Shown: piece after piece, positions 1 through 7,479 of the stretch
Layout of the letters: the number at the start of each line of letters is the position of its first letter
Numbering within the stretch: the first letter of the stretch is position 1
From: JAEUIZ01 sp046155605
GTDB lineage: Bacteria; Planctomycetota; Phycisphaerae; Phycisphaerales; UBA1924
Reading direction: 5' to 3'
Length of the DNA: 22,212 nucleotides
Assembly: GCA_046155605.1 (NCBI GenBank)
Contig: JBJXFQ010000049.1
Span: 1 to 22,212 of the forward strand
Position numbers and translations under genes: made by a program
The notes under the pieces: model-generated
Database searches by the model: none
Told to the model about the DNA's origin: nothing
What the model saw: only the letters and a program-made list of their open reading frames with translations

Positions 1-339
1 GCGGCTCCCATCGTTGAGCCACAATCGCCCGCGTTTGGGCTGGCGTCTGGGCACTTTCAGTCCCCCGCTCCGCCAGATTCGTTCCACACGCGTGTGATTC
101 ACACGCCACCCTTCGCTTCGGCGCATCGCCGTGATCCGCGGCGTGCCGTACCGACCGTACACCGCCGCCACGTCGATGATCCGTCCCGTCAGCCGATCCT
201 CATCATCACGCACCAGCGGCGCGTGCCGCCGCACCGCTCTGGCCTGGCCCAGCACCCGGCACGCTCGGCGTTCGCTCACGCCCATCTGCTGCTGAACGCG
301 TTCGACCGCCACACGCCGCCTTGCGCGGGGGGCGGGCTC
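1..339 (-). pseudogene. IS3 transposase OrfB, N-terminal part only
   Basis: This frame reads ARRRVAVERVQQQMGVSERRACRVLG, then APLVRDDEDRLTGRIIDVAA and YGRYGTPRITAMRRSEGWRV, the HTH_21 and linker region that precedes the rve (DDE) integrase domain of IS3 OrfB. The catalytic residues are outside the window. OrfB is normally made by a -1 frameshift from the end of OrfA. Here the usual -1 frame (KLLSPPP) leads into a run of six C in minus-strand reading (327-332), after which the conserved text is one frame away. One extra base in that run would restore the normal OrfA-OrfB arrangement. Confidence 0.75.
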
Positions 340-627
340 AGAAGTTTGGGGACGCGGCTTCCCGCAGGATCGCCTTGTCCAGTTCCGCTTCGGCCAGAAG
401 CCGCTTCAGCCGCGCGTGCTCTGGTTCGAGTTCCTTGAACCGCCCCCCATGAGATTGGCCTGATCGACCTTCAGCCCGCCATGCTCACGCCGCCACGCGT
501 AGTACGTCTGCTCGCTGATCGCGAGCAGGTTGCACACGCCAGTCACCGTGGAACCCTTGGCCATGTCCACGTCCGCCTGCCGCAACTTGTTCACAATCTC
601 TTCCGCCGAATGACGCTTCCTGCCCAT
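338..627 (-). pseudogene. IS3 transposase OrfA, frameshifted
   Basis: OrfA is the DNA-binding subunit of IS3 transposases. It starts at the ATG at 627-625 and reads a helix-turn-helix (MAKGSTVTGVCNLLAISEQTYYAW) followed by GGLKVDQANLM. The frame is then lost at a run of six G (443-448). As it stands the ORF ends early, at 406. In the next frame the expected OrfA tail continues as RFKELEPEHARLKRLLAEAE and LDKAILREAASPNF, with a stop at 338-340. One extra G in the run would restore a full OrfA of about 97 residues. It is therefore either a genuine slippage mutation or a homopolymer error in the assembly. Confidence 0.8.
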
Positions 628-683
628 GACCTTGATCCTTCTGATCCAGGCCGAAGTCTAAAGCTCCGCCTGGACTTGGTTCA

Positions 684-1096
684 GGAGGGAAGGTCACGTC
701 TCGCTGGTGTGCGCGTCATCGGCTCCTCTCGTTTTGGGCCTCTTGTTGCCATCGCCTCGCAACTCCGTATCGTCCGTGCATGCCGATCTCTGCTCTCCGT
801 TTAGCGAGGGCGATTGCTGGCCTGCGTCAACTCAGGTGCAGCAGCCAGACGTTCCGACGTCTTCCGGCACATCTGCATTGATAGTCGCTCAATGTGTAGC
901 CTGCGAGTCACGGGCTCGTTCGATGGGTGCGGCACGGCCGGGCTATTAGGCCGAGATTCGATAATCTCTCGCGCGGGATGCGATCGCGCACCTGAAGCCC
1001 GAAGTGAATCCCGTGGTCAATTCCTGCATCTGAGAGGGGTCACGCGTACGCCGCGCTCCGAACAGAGGCAGCGATCGCGCACCCATTGGAATCCAC
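684..1096. other. Intergenic region between the IS element and the SDR gene
   Basis: I see no convincing gene in these 413 bases. Open frames here lack ribosome-binding sites and show no family resemblance. The one structured item is the inverted repeat at 953-968. The promoter of the downstream seven-gene run presumably lies here, but no clear -35/-10 pair could be picked out. Confidence 0.5.
953..968. promoter_or_regulatory. Inverted repeat, possible operator or -10 region
   Basis: The sequence GAGATT-CGAT-AATCTC is a perfect 6-bp inverted repeat with a 4-base centre, in an otherwise GC-rich region about 130 bases before the SDR start. It contains GATAAT, which resembles a -10 box on the plus strand, but no matching -35 box was found 16-18 bases upstream. 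An operator role is inference. Confidence 0.3.
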
Positions 1097-2005
1097 ATGA
1101 CCACCATGACCCAGACCAAGATGAGCAGCACCTTGATCCGCGACCTCATGCCGGATCAACTGCCCGATGTCGTCATGCCCGCCTGCGAGGCGCGGGCGAT
1201 CCTCAAGGGCCAGACCGCGATCGTGACCGGGGCCTCCTCCGGCATCGGGCGCGGCATCGCCAATGCCCTGTGCGCTGCCGGGGCCAACATCATCGTCAAC
1301 TACATCGGGCCTGAATCGGATGCCGAGGCGGTGGTCCACGAGGCGACCCACTGCGGCTGCGCCCACCGCGGCAAGGCCGTCGCCGTCAAGGCCGATGTCT
1401 CGGATGAGGGCCAGGTTCAGGCGATGTTTTCCCAGGCGATCGACGAGTTCGGCACCGTGGACATCCTCATCAACAACGCGGGTATGCAGCAGGACGCCCC
1501 GATCGAGAAAATGTCTCTTGCCCAGTGGCGCAAGGTCATCGACGTCAACCTCACCGGCCAGTTCCTCTGCGCCCGCGAGGCCATCCGCGAGTTCAAGCGC
1601 CGCGGCGTGAAGCCCGGCGTCTCCTGCGCTGCCGGCAAGATCATCTGCGTCTCGAGCGTTCACGAAGTCATCCCCTGGGCCGGGCATGTGAACTACGCCG
1701 CATCCAAGGGCGGGGTGATGTTGATGATGAAGAGCATGGCCCAGGAAGTCGCCCCGTGGCGCATCCGTGTCAACAGCATCTGCCCCGGTGCCATCCGCAC
1801 GCCCATCAACCGCGCTGCGTGGGAGACACCTGAGGCGTACAACGACCTCATGCGGCTCATACCCTACAAGCGGATCGGGGAGCCTGAGGACATCGCCCGC
1901 CTCGCCGTCTGGCTCAGTTCCGACGAGGCCGATTACATCACCGGCGCGAGCCTGTTCGTGGACGGCGGCATGACCCTCTACCCGGGCTTTGAAACAGGCG
2001 GCTGA
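1097..2005 (+). CDS. SDR-family oxidoreductase, glucose 1-dehydrogenase-like
   Basis: A 302-residue classical short-chain dehydrogenase with all family marks: TGASSGIG nucleotide-binding motif (residues 44-51), NNAG (126-129), and the catalytic Ser186/187, Tyr200 and Lys204 (YAASK). The C-terminal text, YKRIGEPEDIARLAVWLSSD followed by FVDGGMTLYPGF, is what glucose 1-dehydrogenases of this family carry, so oxidation of glucose or a related sugar to the lactone with NAD(P) is the best guess. There is no signal peptide, so it is cytoplasmic. The N-terminus is about 35 residues longer than usual. The ATG at 1097 has a weak GGA at suitable distance, and a shorter start (Met27) is possible. It is the first gene of the run and stops 4 bases before the next start. 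Confidence 0.88.
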   Translation: MTTMTQTKMSSTLIRDLMPDQLPDVVMPACEARAILKGQTAIVTGASSGIGRGIANALCAAGANIIVNYIGPESDAEAVVHEATHCGCAHRGKAVAVKADVSDEGQVQAMFSQAIDEFGTVDILINNAGMQQDAPIEKMSLAQWRKVIDVNLTGQFLCAREAIREFKRRGVKPGVSCAAGKIICVSSVHEVIPWAGHVNYAASKGGVMLMMKSMAQEVAPWRIRVNSICPGAIRTPINRAAWETPEAYNDLMRLIPYKRIGEPEDIARLAVWLSSDEADYITGASLFVDGGMTLYPGFETGG

Positions 2006-2009
2006 GCCC

Positions 2010-2843
2010 ATGCTCGACGCTCTCGCCGCTCACTGGCCCGAGTACCTCATCGAGGCGATCTTACTCGGGTCGTTCATGTTGTCGGCGTGCCTTGCTGTCG
2101 TCGCGATGGAGCACCCCCGATCCCCGCTCGCGCGTGCCGGCCGTTCGCCCACGAGCCGACGCGTCATCATCGCGATCCTCATGGGCCTGACTGCCATCGC
2201 GTTGATCTACTCGCCGCTCGGGCAGCGATCGGGCGCGCATATGAACCCCGGCACCACGCTCACGTTCCTCATGCTCGGCAAGATCAAGCCCTGGGACACT
2301 TTCTTCTACATCGTCGCTCAGTTTGCGGGCGGGTTGATGGGCGTTGCCGCTTCGCGCATGGCGCTCGGGCGATCGCTTGGTCACGAGCGAGTCAACTATG
2401 CGGCCACCTTGCCGGGGAAGCGCGGCATGGGTGTCGCCTGGGCCGCGGAGTTCGCCATTTCGTTCGCGATGATGGGCATGGTCCTCTTGTCGACCAATCA
2501 TGACCGCACCGCCCCCTACACCGGCATCTTTGCGGGCCTGCTCGTTGCTGTCTTCATCGCGGTCGAAGCGCCGCTTTCGGGTATGAGCATGAATCCCGCT
2601 CGAACGCTCGCCTCGGCCCTGCCGGCCCGAGCGTTCCGCGGCCTGTGGATCTACTTCACCGCGCCGCCGCTGGCCATGCTCTCGGCCGCCGTGCTGTACA
2701 TGGTGACATCCGGCGCGGAGCACGTCTACTGCTCGAAACTGAACCACCGCGGACACGCGCGGTGCATCTTCGACTGCCGGATCGCTGCGATGCCCGGTCG
2801 CCCAGAGACACCGATCGCGCCGCACGGCATCCAACGTCCATGA
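2010..2843 (+). CDS. Aquaporin/MIP-family channel
   Basis: A 277-residue membrane protein of the major intrinsic protein family, which passes water, glycerol or similar small neutral solutes. Several hydrophobic helices are visible, and the two half-helix loops are present: GAHMNPGTTLTF (NPG at residues 79-81) and GMSMNPARTLAS (NPA at 195-197). The first loop has Gly in place of the usual Ala. The C-terminal tail (HVYCSKLNHRGHARCIFDCR) is Cys-rich. I chose the ATG at 2010 because it follows the SDR stop directly; a TTG at 1989 would overlap that gene. Its place among sugar-oxidising genes suggests solute supply or osmotic balance, but the substrate cannot be read from the sequence. Confidence 0.85.
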   Translation: MLDALAAHWPEYLIEAILLGSFMLSACLAVVAMEHPRSPLARAGRSPTSRRVIIAILMGLTAIALIYSPLGQRSGAHMNPGTTLTFLMLGKIKPWDTFFYIVAQFAGGLMGVAASRMALGRSLGHERVNYAATLPGKRGMGVAWAAEFAISFAMMGMVLLSTNHDRTAPYTGIFAGLLVAVFIAVEAPLSGMSMNPARTLASALPARAFRGLWIYFTAPPLAMLSAAVLYMVTSGAEHVYCSKLNHRGHARCIFDCRIAAMPGRPETPIAPHGIQRP

Positions 2844-2912
2844 CCGCCGTCGTGCCCAGCCCGCGACTCATCGTTGAGGGCTGAGAGTTCACGGCCATCC
2901 GCCCTGAGGCCC

Positions 2913-4499
2913 ATGTATATGCCCACCGACTCGCATTACGACATCATCATCGTCGGCACTGGTGCCGGGGGCGGCACGCTCGCCCGCCGGCTCGCCCCAT
3001 CGGGCAAACGCATTCTCATCCTCGAACGCGGCGACTTCATCCCCCGCGAGCGCGAGAACTGGGACCCCAAGGCCGTGTTTGAGGAGAAGCGGTACCTCGC
3101 CAAGGAGACCTGGTACGACAAGCACGAACAGCCCTTTTCTCCGTACACCCACTATTGCGTTGGCGGCAACACCAAGGTCTACGGCGCGGCCTTGCTCCGT
3201 ATGCGAGAGTTCGATTTCGGCGAAGTCCGACACTTCGGCGGCGTCTCGCCCGCGTGGCCCATCTCCTATCAGGATCTGGAACCCTACTACACACTCGCCG
3301 AGCGGCTCTACAGCGTCCACGGCCGGCGCGGGCTCGATCCATGCGACCCGCCCGCCTCCGCGCCGTTCCCCCACCCGCCCATCGCTCCCGAGCCCCGGAT
3401 CAAGGCGCTTTACGACGACATCGCCGCCCTCGGATACAAGCCGTTCCCGATCCCGCTGGGCGTGCGCCTCAGCGACGCCGACACGTCCGCGGCACCCTAC
3501 CGATTGAGCAACTTCGACGGCTACCCAGACCTCACCGAGGTCAAATCCGATGCCCATGTGGTCGGGATCAAGCCGATCCTCGCCCGGCACAACATCACGC
3601 TCTTGGCCCGCGCCTTGGTCGAACGCCTCAACACAGACTCCTCGGGCTCGCGCGTCACTGAGGTCGTCGTGCTGCGCGACGGCGAGCGGATGGTCTTCAG
3701 CGCCGACCTCGTCGTCCTCGCCTGCGGCGCTATCAACTCCGCGGCGGTGCTGCTCCGATCGGCCAGCGACGAGCATCCCAACGGCCTGGCCAATCGCTCC
3801 GATCAAGTTGGACGAAACTACATGACCCATCAGAACGGGTGCTTCATCGCCGTCACCGAATCTCCCAACCCGTCCCAGTTCCAGAAGCACTTCGGCCTCA
3901 CCGATTTCTATCGCGGTGCCGACGATTCGCGCTTCCCCCTGGGCACAATCCAACTCATGGGCAAGCCCGATCGCGGCACGCTTGAATGGCTCCGCGGCGA
4001 CAAACTCCCGGGAGTGCCCCTGGACGAAATCATCCCGCGCACCGTGGATTTCTTCCTGACCGCCGAGGACTTGCCCCACCCCGACAACCGCATCACGCTC
4101 CGAGGCGACGGCTCGATCAGGGTCAGTTACACGCCGAATAACACCGAAGCATACGACAGACTCCAGGCCCGCCTGATCGACATTCTCACGCGGACCGAGC
4201 GAGCACACGGGCGCGCTGCACCCGCGTTCCTCGCCTCGCGGCTGGGCGTCAGCGGCGTAAGCCATCAGAACGGGACGCTCCGATTCGGCACCGACCCCGC
4301 GACCAGCGTGCTCGACATGAACTGCAAGGCCCACGACCTGGACAACCTCTACGTCGTGGACGGCTCGTTCTTTCCCTCCAGCAGCGCCGTCAATCCATCC
4401 CTGACCATCATCGCCAATGCCCTCCGCGTCGGCGATCACATCCTCGACAGGATCGGTGCCGCGCTGCCCACGCACCAACCACAGGAAGTTCTCACATGA
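2913..4499 (+). CDS. GMC-family FAD oxidoreductase
   Basis: A 528-residue glucose-methanol-choline family flavoprotein. The N-terminal Rossmann motif is VGTGAGGGTLARRL (GTGAGG at residues 15-20), followed by an LERGDF strand end. The substrate-binding middle includes CVGGNTKVYGAALLRMREFD. The C-terminal GMC_oxred_C region has SHQNGTLRFG (His451) and SAVNPSLTIIANALR (Asn494), which correspond to the His/Asn catalytic pair of choline-oxidase-like members. Members oxidise alcohols or sugars; the substrate is unknown here. No export signal is visible. The ATG at 2913 with TGAGG upstream is preferred over the TTG at 2874. Its stop overlaps the next start (ATGA), which implies translational coupling with the VOC gene. 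Confidence 0.9.
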   Translation: MYMPTDSHYDIIIVGTGAGGGTLARRLAPSGKRILILERGDFIPRERENWDPKAVFEEKRYLAKETWYDKHEQPFSPYTHYCVGGNTKVYGAALLRMREFDFGEVRHFGGVSPAWPISYQDLEPYYTLAERLYSVHGRRGLDPCDPPASAPFPHPPIAPEPRIKALYDDIAALGYKPFPIPLGVRLSDADTSAAPYRLSNFDGYPDLTEVKSDAHVVGIKPILARHNITLLARALVERLNTDSSGSRVTEVVVLRDGERMVFSADLVVLACGAINSAAVLLRSASDEHPNGLANRSDQVGRNYMTHQNGCFIAVTESPNPSQFQKHFGLTDFYRGADDSRFPLGTIQLMGKPDRGTLEWLRGDKLPGVPLDEIIPRTVDFFLTAEDLPHPDNRITLRGDGSIRVSYTPNNTEAYDRLQARLIDILTRTERAHGRAAPAFLASRLGVSGVSHQNGTLRFGTDPATSVLDMNCKAHDLDNLYVVDGSFFPSSSAVNPSLTIIANALRVGDHILDRIGAALPTHQPQEVLT

Positions 4500-5605
4500 A
4501 AGCACGACCCTCGCTCCAGCGTCTCCTTGCACGGTCGATCACCGCCGCAGCCGGCGCGAATGTGCTGGCGGTAGCGATCTTTGCCGTCCAGCCGACGACC
4601 ACGGTCGCGCAAGTGTCGGCACAGCCCGGGGTTCAGGCCGTCGCCTCGGTCGGCATCACCGTCGGAGACCTGGACCGCGCCGTCGCGTTCTACACCGGCG
4701 TGCTCTCATTCGAGAAAGTGTCCGAGACCGAGTCATCGGGCGACGCCGTCGAACACTTGTCCGGCGTCTTTGGTGCCCGCTGCCGCATCGCCCGCCTCAG
4801 AATCGGCGATGAGTTCATCGAACTGACCCAGTATCTCGCGCCAGAAGGGCGACCCTTCCCGGCTGACTCCCGCGCCAACGACCGCTGGTTCCAGCACATC
4901 GCCATCGTCGTCTCGGACATGGACAAGGCCTACGCCCACCTGCGGACCCACCAAGTCCGGCACGCATCCTCCGGCCCGCAGACGCTTCCGGATTGGAACC
5001 CCAACGCAGGCGGGATCTCCGCGTTCTACTTCAAGGACCCCGAGGGGCACGTCCTGGAGGTCATCCAGTTCCCATCCGGCAAGGGCGACCCCAGATGGCA
5101 GCGCCAGACAGACCGACTGTTCCTCGGCATCGACCACACCGCGATCGTCGTGGCCGACACGGACCGGAGCATCGCGTTCTACAGGGACACGCTGGGCCTG
5201 CGCGTCGCCGGCACCAGCGAGAACTACGGGACCGAGCAGGAACACCTCAACAACGTCTTCGGCGCACGTCTGCGGATCACCGCCCTGCGGGCCGAGCAGG
5301 GGCCGGGGATCGAACTGCTGGAGTATCTGGCACCGACCGACGGGCGGCCCTATCCCACCGACACGCGATCGAATGACCTGGTCAACTGGACGACGACGTT
5401 GGTCACGCCCATGGCCCAGAGCCTTGCCGACCGCCTGCGCTCGGCGCGAGTTTCCTGGATCTCTCCCTTGCTCGTTACCCAGCCGGACTCCGCCACGGCA
5501 TTCGTCACCGCGGCGGCATTCCGCGACACGGACGGGCACGCGCTCATCCTCGGACAGCCACGGCAACCGCTCGCGGCACCTGGTCCCAGCACTCGCGGAG
5601 AGTGA
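4496..5605 (+). CDS. Exported protein with two VOC (glyoxalase-fold) domains
   Basis: This 369-residue protein begins with a basic, then hydrophobic segment that looks like a signal peptide ending near residue 40 (TTTVAQVSAQ). Two vicinal-oxygen-chelate modules follow, at about 48-165 (VGITVGDLDRAVAFYTGVLS to HVLEVIQFPSG) and 205-345 (IDHTAIVVADTDRSIAFYRD to HALILGQP). VOC proteins are metal-dependent lyases, dioxygenases or isomerases; the reaction here is not determined. An exported VOC protein is unusual, since glyoxalases and dioxygenases of this fold usually work in the cytoplasm. The start overlaps the GMC stop by 4 bases, so the two are probably made together. Confidence 0.85.
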   Translation: MKARPSLQRLLARSITAAAGANVLAVAIFAVQPTTTVAQVSAQPGVQAVASVGITVGDLDRAVAFYTGVLSFEKVSETESSGDAVEHLSGVFGARCRIARLRIGDEFIELTQYLAPEGRPFPADSRANDRWFQHIAIVVSDMDKAYAHLRTHQVRHASSGPQTLPDWNPNAGGISAFYFKDPEGHVLEVIQFPSGKGDPRWQRQTDRLFLGIDHTAIVVADTDRSIAFYRDTLGLRVAGTSENYGTEQEHLNNVFGARLRITALRAEQGPGIELLEYLAPTDGRPYPTDTRSNDLVNWTTTLVTPMAQSLADRLRSARVSWISPLLVTQPDSATAFVTAAAFRDTDGHALILGQPRQPLAAPGPSTRGE

Positions 5606-5721
5606 TCACTCGTCGTTCGAATCGCCCTCACGGCCGCGGCATCAGACCGGGTGCGCCGCGCGGGTTCCTCTTCTCGCTCGCGCCGAACACACACGCATCA
5701 GTTCACATCGAAGGAGTCCAC

Positions 5722-6276
5722 ATGAATCGAATCGCCATCGCGTCGTTGACCATCGTTCCCATGCTCGGCCTTGCCGCGCTAGGTCGGTCCCCGAACTCCG
5801 GGGTCATTCTGACCGCATCGCATGTTCAGGGCGACGATGCCGCTCTCGTCGCCGTCAAGCACTCGCTGACGCTCCACGGCGCGAACCGCGCCCTCGCCGC
5901 GGCCATAGCCAGAGCCCGCGAACGCCACGCCGGCGGCGCGATCGCCGTCGTGGATGATGGCGGCAACCTCATCGCCTTCCAGCGGCTCGACGGCACCTTT
6001 GCCGCGGGTGCCTCGGTCTCGATTGGAAAGGCACGCACCGCAGCGCTGTTCAAAAAACCCACCAAGGCGTTCGAGGATTCGATCAACGACGGGCGGACAG
6101 CCCTGACGGCCGTCCACGAAATGACTCCGCTCCAAGGCGGCGTCCCGATCATGCATGAGGGATTCATCGTCGGCGCCATCGGGGTCAGCGGTGCCCACAG
6201 CCAGCAGGAGGACGAGGAAATCGCCATGGCCGGGGCAACTGCGATTTCCGACACCTCCGCCGCGATGACGAAGTAA
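5722..6276 (+). CDS. Exported GlcG/HbpS-family (DUF336) protein
   Basis: A 184-residue protein with a signal-like N-terminus (MNRIAIASLTIVPMLGLAAL), then the GlcG/HbpS fold: LTLHGANRALAAAIARARE, GGAIAVVDDGGNLIAFQRLD and, near the C-terminus, PIMHEGFIVGAIGVSGAHSQ with EDEEIAMAGA. Relatives bind haem (HbpS) or sit in glycolate and polyol operons (GlcG) with no assigned catalysis. The start at 5722 is set by a strong AAGGAG at 5711-5716; the frame extends upstream to a GTG at 5602 without any sequence resemblance. It lies 116 bases after the VOC gene and 55 before the YHS gene. Confidence 0.85.
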   Translation: MNRIAIASLTIVPMLGLAALGRSPNSGVILTASHVQGDDAALVAVKHSLTLHGANRALAAAIARARERHAGGAIAVVDDGGNLIAFQRLDGTFAAGASVSIGKARTAALFKKPTKAFEDSINDGRTALTAVHEMTPLQGGVPIMHEGFIVGAIGVSGAHSQQEDEEIAMAGATAISDTSAAMTK

Positions 6277-6331
6277 CGCCCCTCGCAGCGCGGGCATCAA
6301 ACCCGGCACACGCACCCACAGGAAACAACCA

Positions 6332-7249
6332 ATGAACAAACGCTCAACTCTGTCTCGGCTCACGGCACTCTCACTCGCCCTCACCCCCTGCCTTCTCACC
6401 GCCTGCGCCGGCGGCCACGGCCGATGCGTCGGCATCGCCGGCGGTTCCGGAGTCACCGAGGGGCAGAGAGTCCTGCAGAACGTTGACAAAGACGGCCTGG
6501 CGATCCAGGGCTACGACCCCGTCGCGTACTTCACGAATGGCAAGCCCGTCACGGGCGACCCGAAGTTCCGCTCCACGTCGCACGGCGCGGTCTACCAGTT
6601 CGCCTCCGCCGAACACAAAGCCCTCTTTGACTCGAATCCCGCGAAGTACGAGCCCCAGTACGGCGGCTACTGCGCCTACGCGGCCAGCATCGACGCCATC
6701 TCGCCGATCGATCCGGCCTTCTTCGAGATCGTGGACGGACGCCTGATCCTCCAGCACAATCAGAAGGCCTGGGACGCTTGGCAGAAAGACGCCGCGGGCA
6801 ATCTGGTCAAGGCCGAAAGGAACTGGCCCGGCCTTGTTGAACGCAACGGCACGCCGCCGACCGCGCTCCTCAACGTTGACAAGGACGGGCTGGCACTCGA
6901 GGGCTATGACCCGACGTCTTATGTTCTCGACGGCAAGCCGCTCAGGGGCGATCCCGCGCTCGCCCGCCAGTTCCAGGGCGCGACGTACTACTTCGTCGAT
7001 GCGGCCCACAAGAACGCCTTTGAGAAGGAGCCCACCCGGTACTTGCCCAAGTTCGGCGGCTTCTGCGGCTACGCGGCCTCCATCAAGAAAGTCTCCCCCG
7101 TCAACCCCGAGATCTGGCAGATCGTGGATGGCCGCCTCGTCCTTCAGCACACGCCCAAGGCCTTTGAACTCTTCAACGCCGACATCCAGTCAAACTATGC
7201 CAAGGCCGAGAAAAACTGGCCGGGGCTCTCTCATCGCCGCTGCAACTGA
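6332..7249 (+). CDS. Lipoprotein with two tandem YHS domains
   Basis: A 305-residue protein with a lipoprotein signal (LLTAC, lipid-anchored Cys25) and two similar repeats at about 48-169 and 178-299. Each repeat runs LNVDKDGLALEGYDPTSYV-like text, then HKxxFxxxPxxYxPxFGGFC with a conserved Cys (Cys114, Cys245), then IVDGRLxLQH and a closing NWPGL. YHS domains are short Cys-containing folds found in metal-handling and oxidoreductase contexts. The internal duplication is clear at the protein level. Starts at an ATG behind AGGAAA. Its anchoring and place in the run suggest an accessory, perhaps metal-binding, role at the membrane or periplasm. This is inference from domain content. Confidence 0.85.
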   Translation: MNKRSTLSRLTALSLALTPCLLTACAGGHGRCVGIAGGSGVTEGQRVLQNVDKDGLAIQGYDPVAYFTNGKPVTGDPKFRSTSHGAVYQFASAEHKALFDSNPAKYEPQYGGYCAYAASIDAISPIDPAFFEIVDGRLILQHNQKAWDAWQKDAAGNLVKAERNWPGLVERNGTPPTALLNVDKDGLALEGYDPTSYVLDGKPLRGDPALARQFQGATYYFVDAAHKNAFEKEPTRYLPKFGGFCGYAASIKKVSPVNPEIWQIVDGRLVLQHTPKAFELFNADIQSNYAKAEKNWPGLSHRRCN

Positions 7250-7333
7250 CTCTGATCCGCCACCGGCCCGCCGCTCGATTCCCTGCCCTCCCACAACCCC
7301 ATGTCTGGCACCCGCGTTCAGCGCGCTGGTGTC

Positions 7334-7458
7334 CTAGGTTCTGTCTGACGGATCGGTTCAGCAGGTTTCCAGCCATGATGACCCCCGGTTTCCAGGCCGC
7401 AAACAGCACCTGCCACCCGACCATTCGCCGTACGAATAACCCATCAGACAGAGCCTAG
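7334..7458. repeat. MITE-like element with 18-bp inverted ends
   Basis: The ends, CTAGGTTCTGTCTGACGG (7334-7351) and CCATCAGACAGAGCCTAG (7441-7458), are inverted repeats that match at 16 of 18 positions, the two differences still allowing G-U pairs in RNA. The 125-bp unit has no coding capacity, holds a direct repeat GGTTTCCAG (7364-7372, 7387-7395) and internal short inverted repeats (GCAGGT/ACCTGC). The outer CTAG may be the target duplication, or TA within it, as in some IS5-type elements. It separates the YHS and SMP-30 genes. No transposase is present, so it would be non-autonomous. Confidence 0.6.
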
Positions 7459-7479
7459 CCCCATTCGAAAGTCCGCACC

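Larger units (their letters stand above)
1..683 (-). mobile_element. IS3-family insertion sequence, partial (runs off the left edge)
   Basis: The minus strand encodes the two-frame transposase of an IS3-family element: an OrfA with the usual helix-turn-helix start (MGRKRHSAEEIVNKLRQADV) and the N-terminal part of OrfB with the typical text VNHTRVERIWR and LKVPRRQPKRGRLWLNDGSR. The integrase catalytic core lies beyond position 1. The 5' end is uncertain. I place it near 683 because a TGAACC-type terminus begins there on the minus strand, about 55 bases upstream of the OrfA start. No target duplication can be checked because the other end is missing. The IS3 subgroup was not determined. Confidence 0.8.

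Noticed and set aside
814..1314. Plus-strand frame of 166 codons before and over the SDR start
   Set aside because: It overlaps the SDR N-terminus in another frame and turns into Arg/His-rich shadow text.
1040..2011. Minus-strand frame of 323 codons opposite the SDR gene
   Set aside because: The SDR on the plus strand has every catalytic motif; the reverse frame has none of its own.
2889..4532. Minus-strand frame of 547 codons opposite the GMC gene
   Set aside because: The plus strand encodes a complete GMC oxidoreductase; the reverse frame is a GC-driven shadow.
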